DNA from: Thermovibrio guaymasensis
GTDB taxonomy: Bacteria; Aquificota; Aquificia; Desulfurobacteriales; Desulfurobacteriaceae
Direction: 5' to 3'
DNA: 64,000 nt
Assembly (NCBI RefSeq): GCF_003633715.1
Contig: NZ_RBIE01000002.1
Coordinates: 124,001 to 188,000, forward strand
Shown here one piece after another: positions 63,259-64,000 of this stretch. Positions within the stretch are counted from its first letter, which is position 1. Each line of letters starts with the position of its first letter. The position numbers were made by a program, and so were the translations under genes. The notes beneath the pieces were generated by a model. It did no database searches. It saw only the letters and a program-made list of their open reading frames with translations, and was not told where the DNA came from.

Positions 63259-64000
63259 ATGCTAAAGAGGAAGAAAGCAATTCTCGCTTTAGAAGACGGA
63301 ACTTACTACGAAGGCCTCAGTTTTGGGGCAGAAGGGGAAACTTACGGAGAAGTAGTATTCACAACGTCTATGACGGGGTATCAGGAGATAATAACCGACC
63401 CCTCATTTAAAGGACAGATAGTAACGATGACCTGCCCTTTAATAGGGAACGTCGGAGCAAACAGAGAAGACGTTGAGTCTGATGGACCAAAAGCTGAAGG
63501 ATTCATAGTAAAGGAGATATCTGAGATCTATTCCAACTGGAGGGCGGAAAAGTCCTTTGAAGACTACCTGAAGGAGTACGGAGTAGTAGGAATCTGTGAA
63601 ATTGACACTAGGGAACTAACGAAGAAGCTAAGAAGTGCAGGAACTATGAGGGGAGTTATCTCAACAGTTGACCTTGACGTAGACAGTCTAATTTCAAAGG
63701 CCCGTTCAATTCCTCCAATGGAAGGTTTAAACCTCGTTGATGAAGTTACAACGAAAGAGCCCTACGAGTGGGAACTTGGAACCTGGAAGCTGGGAGAGGG
63801 ATACCCAAGGAGAAAGGACTTTAAGTACTCCGTTGTAGTCCTAGACTTTGGAATCAGGTACAACATCTTAAGGAACCTGGTTGACGTAGGCATAAAACCT
63901 ACAGTAGTTCCGGCAAACACTCCCCCTGAAGATATCCTGAAGATGAAGCCTGATGGAATATTCCTATCCTGCGGCCCGGGAGACCCTGCCGCAGTAACCT
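63259..64000 (+). CDS. carA: Carbamoyl-phosphate synthase small subunit (partial; C-terminus off the right edge)
   Basis: 247 codons from ATG 63259. N-terminal CarA domain: [39 protein letters not shown] and [20 protein letters not shown] (in parts). The amidotransferase domain has begun ([18 protein letters not shown]), and FLSCGPGDP is the motif just before the catalytic Cys, which lies beyond the edge. It makes ammonia from glutamine for carbamoyl phosphate in pyrimidine and arginine synthesis. Confidence 0.95.
   Translation, partial: MLKRKKAILALEDGTYYEGLSFGAEGETYGEVVFTTSMTGYQEIITDPSFKGQIVTMTCPLIGNVGANREDVESDGPKAEGFIVKEISEIYSNWRAEKSFEDYLKEYGVVGICEIDTRELTKKLRSAGTMRGVISTVDLDVDSLISKARSIPPMEGLNLVDEVTTKEPYEWELGTWKLGEGYPRRKDFKYSVVVLDFGIRYNILRNLVDVGIKPTVVPANTPPEDILKMKPDGIFLSCGPGDPAAVT

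Overview
The window looks like chromosome from a Gram-negative, flagellated, anaerobic, H2-using thermophile of the Aquificota, most like the Desulfurobacteriaceae (Desulfurobacterium/Thermovibrio type). This is inferred from gene content and protein style, not from a search. The signs are reverse-TCA enzymes (SucCD, four-subunit 2-oxoglutarate synthase, four-subunit pyruvate synthase, a further two-subunit 2-oxoacid:ferredoxin oxidoreductase), an HdrA/Mvh-type [NiFe]-hydrogenase, LpxB, a DUF1931 histone-fold protein of the Aquifex AQ_328 type, and lysine/glutamate-rich proteins. Genes are packed tightly with many start/stop overlaps, and no gap exceeds about 160 bases.

Layout: 1-4029 (minus) holds an NtrC-type regulator (cut by the edge), its membrane kinase and purL. 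4136-12487 (plus) holds the histone-fold protein, small DUF1858- and DUF2148-like redox proteins, CorA, a domain-swapped ADP-forming acyl-CoA synthetase, a frameshifted FIST sensor with a GGDEF cyclase, and a two-subunit 2-oxoacid oxidoreductase. 12471-16588 (minus) holds flagellar genes (PilZ, FlgN, FlgK, FlgL) and a nuclease-like orphan. Two plus-strand tRNA genes follow. 16786-23556 (minus) is a ten-gene unit, ebfC-recR-porGDAB-mglBA-bioB-ydcF. 23625-24701 is hflX, with a TPR protein opposite. 26015-38803 (plus) runs from a PpiD-like chaperone through yicC-gmk-rpoZ-pyrK, an Fe-S reductase and an HD-GYP sensor to sucCD-korDABC. 38912-42850 holds bioA, two UspA proteins, a tRNA-thiolation-like PP-loop ATPase and hpf. 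42974-48127 (plus) is the HdrA-MvhD/MvhG/MvhA hydrogenase with its maturation protease. 48113-54318 holds lepA, an AT-rich orphan lipoprotein, ppa and feoAB. 54353-63195 (minus) holds a giant multiheme cytochrome, prfB, an rRNA methylase, lpxB, a trpG/pabA amidotransferase and a metal-binding lipoprotein. carA starts at 63259 and leaves the window.

How the parts work together: the hydrogenase module could make reduced ferredoxin from H2. Pyruvate synthase, 2-oxoglutarate synthase and the extra two-subunit enzyme use ferredoxin to fix CO2, and SucCD supplies succinyl-CoA. BioB and BioA supply biotin for carboxylases. FeoAB imports Fe(II) for the many Fe-S and heme proteins.

The most striking observation is the cytochrome at 54353-58306. 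One in-frame UGA (codon 132) separates the signal peptide and first heme site from seven further heme sites. The second part has no ribosome-binding site and no export signal. A GC-rich hairpin with a G in its apical loop begins 11 bases after the UGA. This fits a selenocysteine-containing octaheme cytochrome. A canonical prfB +1 frameshift site lies about 1.2 kb away, so the window carries two probable recoding events at UGA-C.
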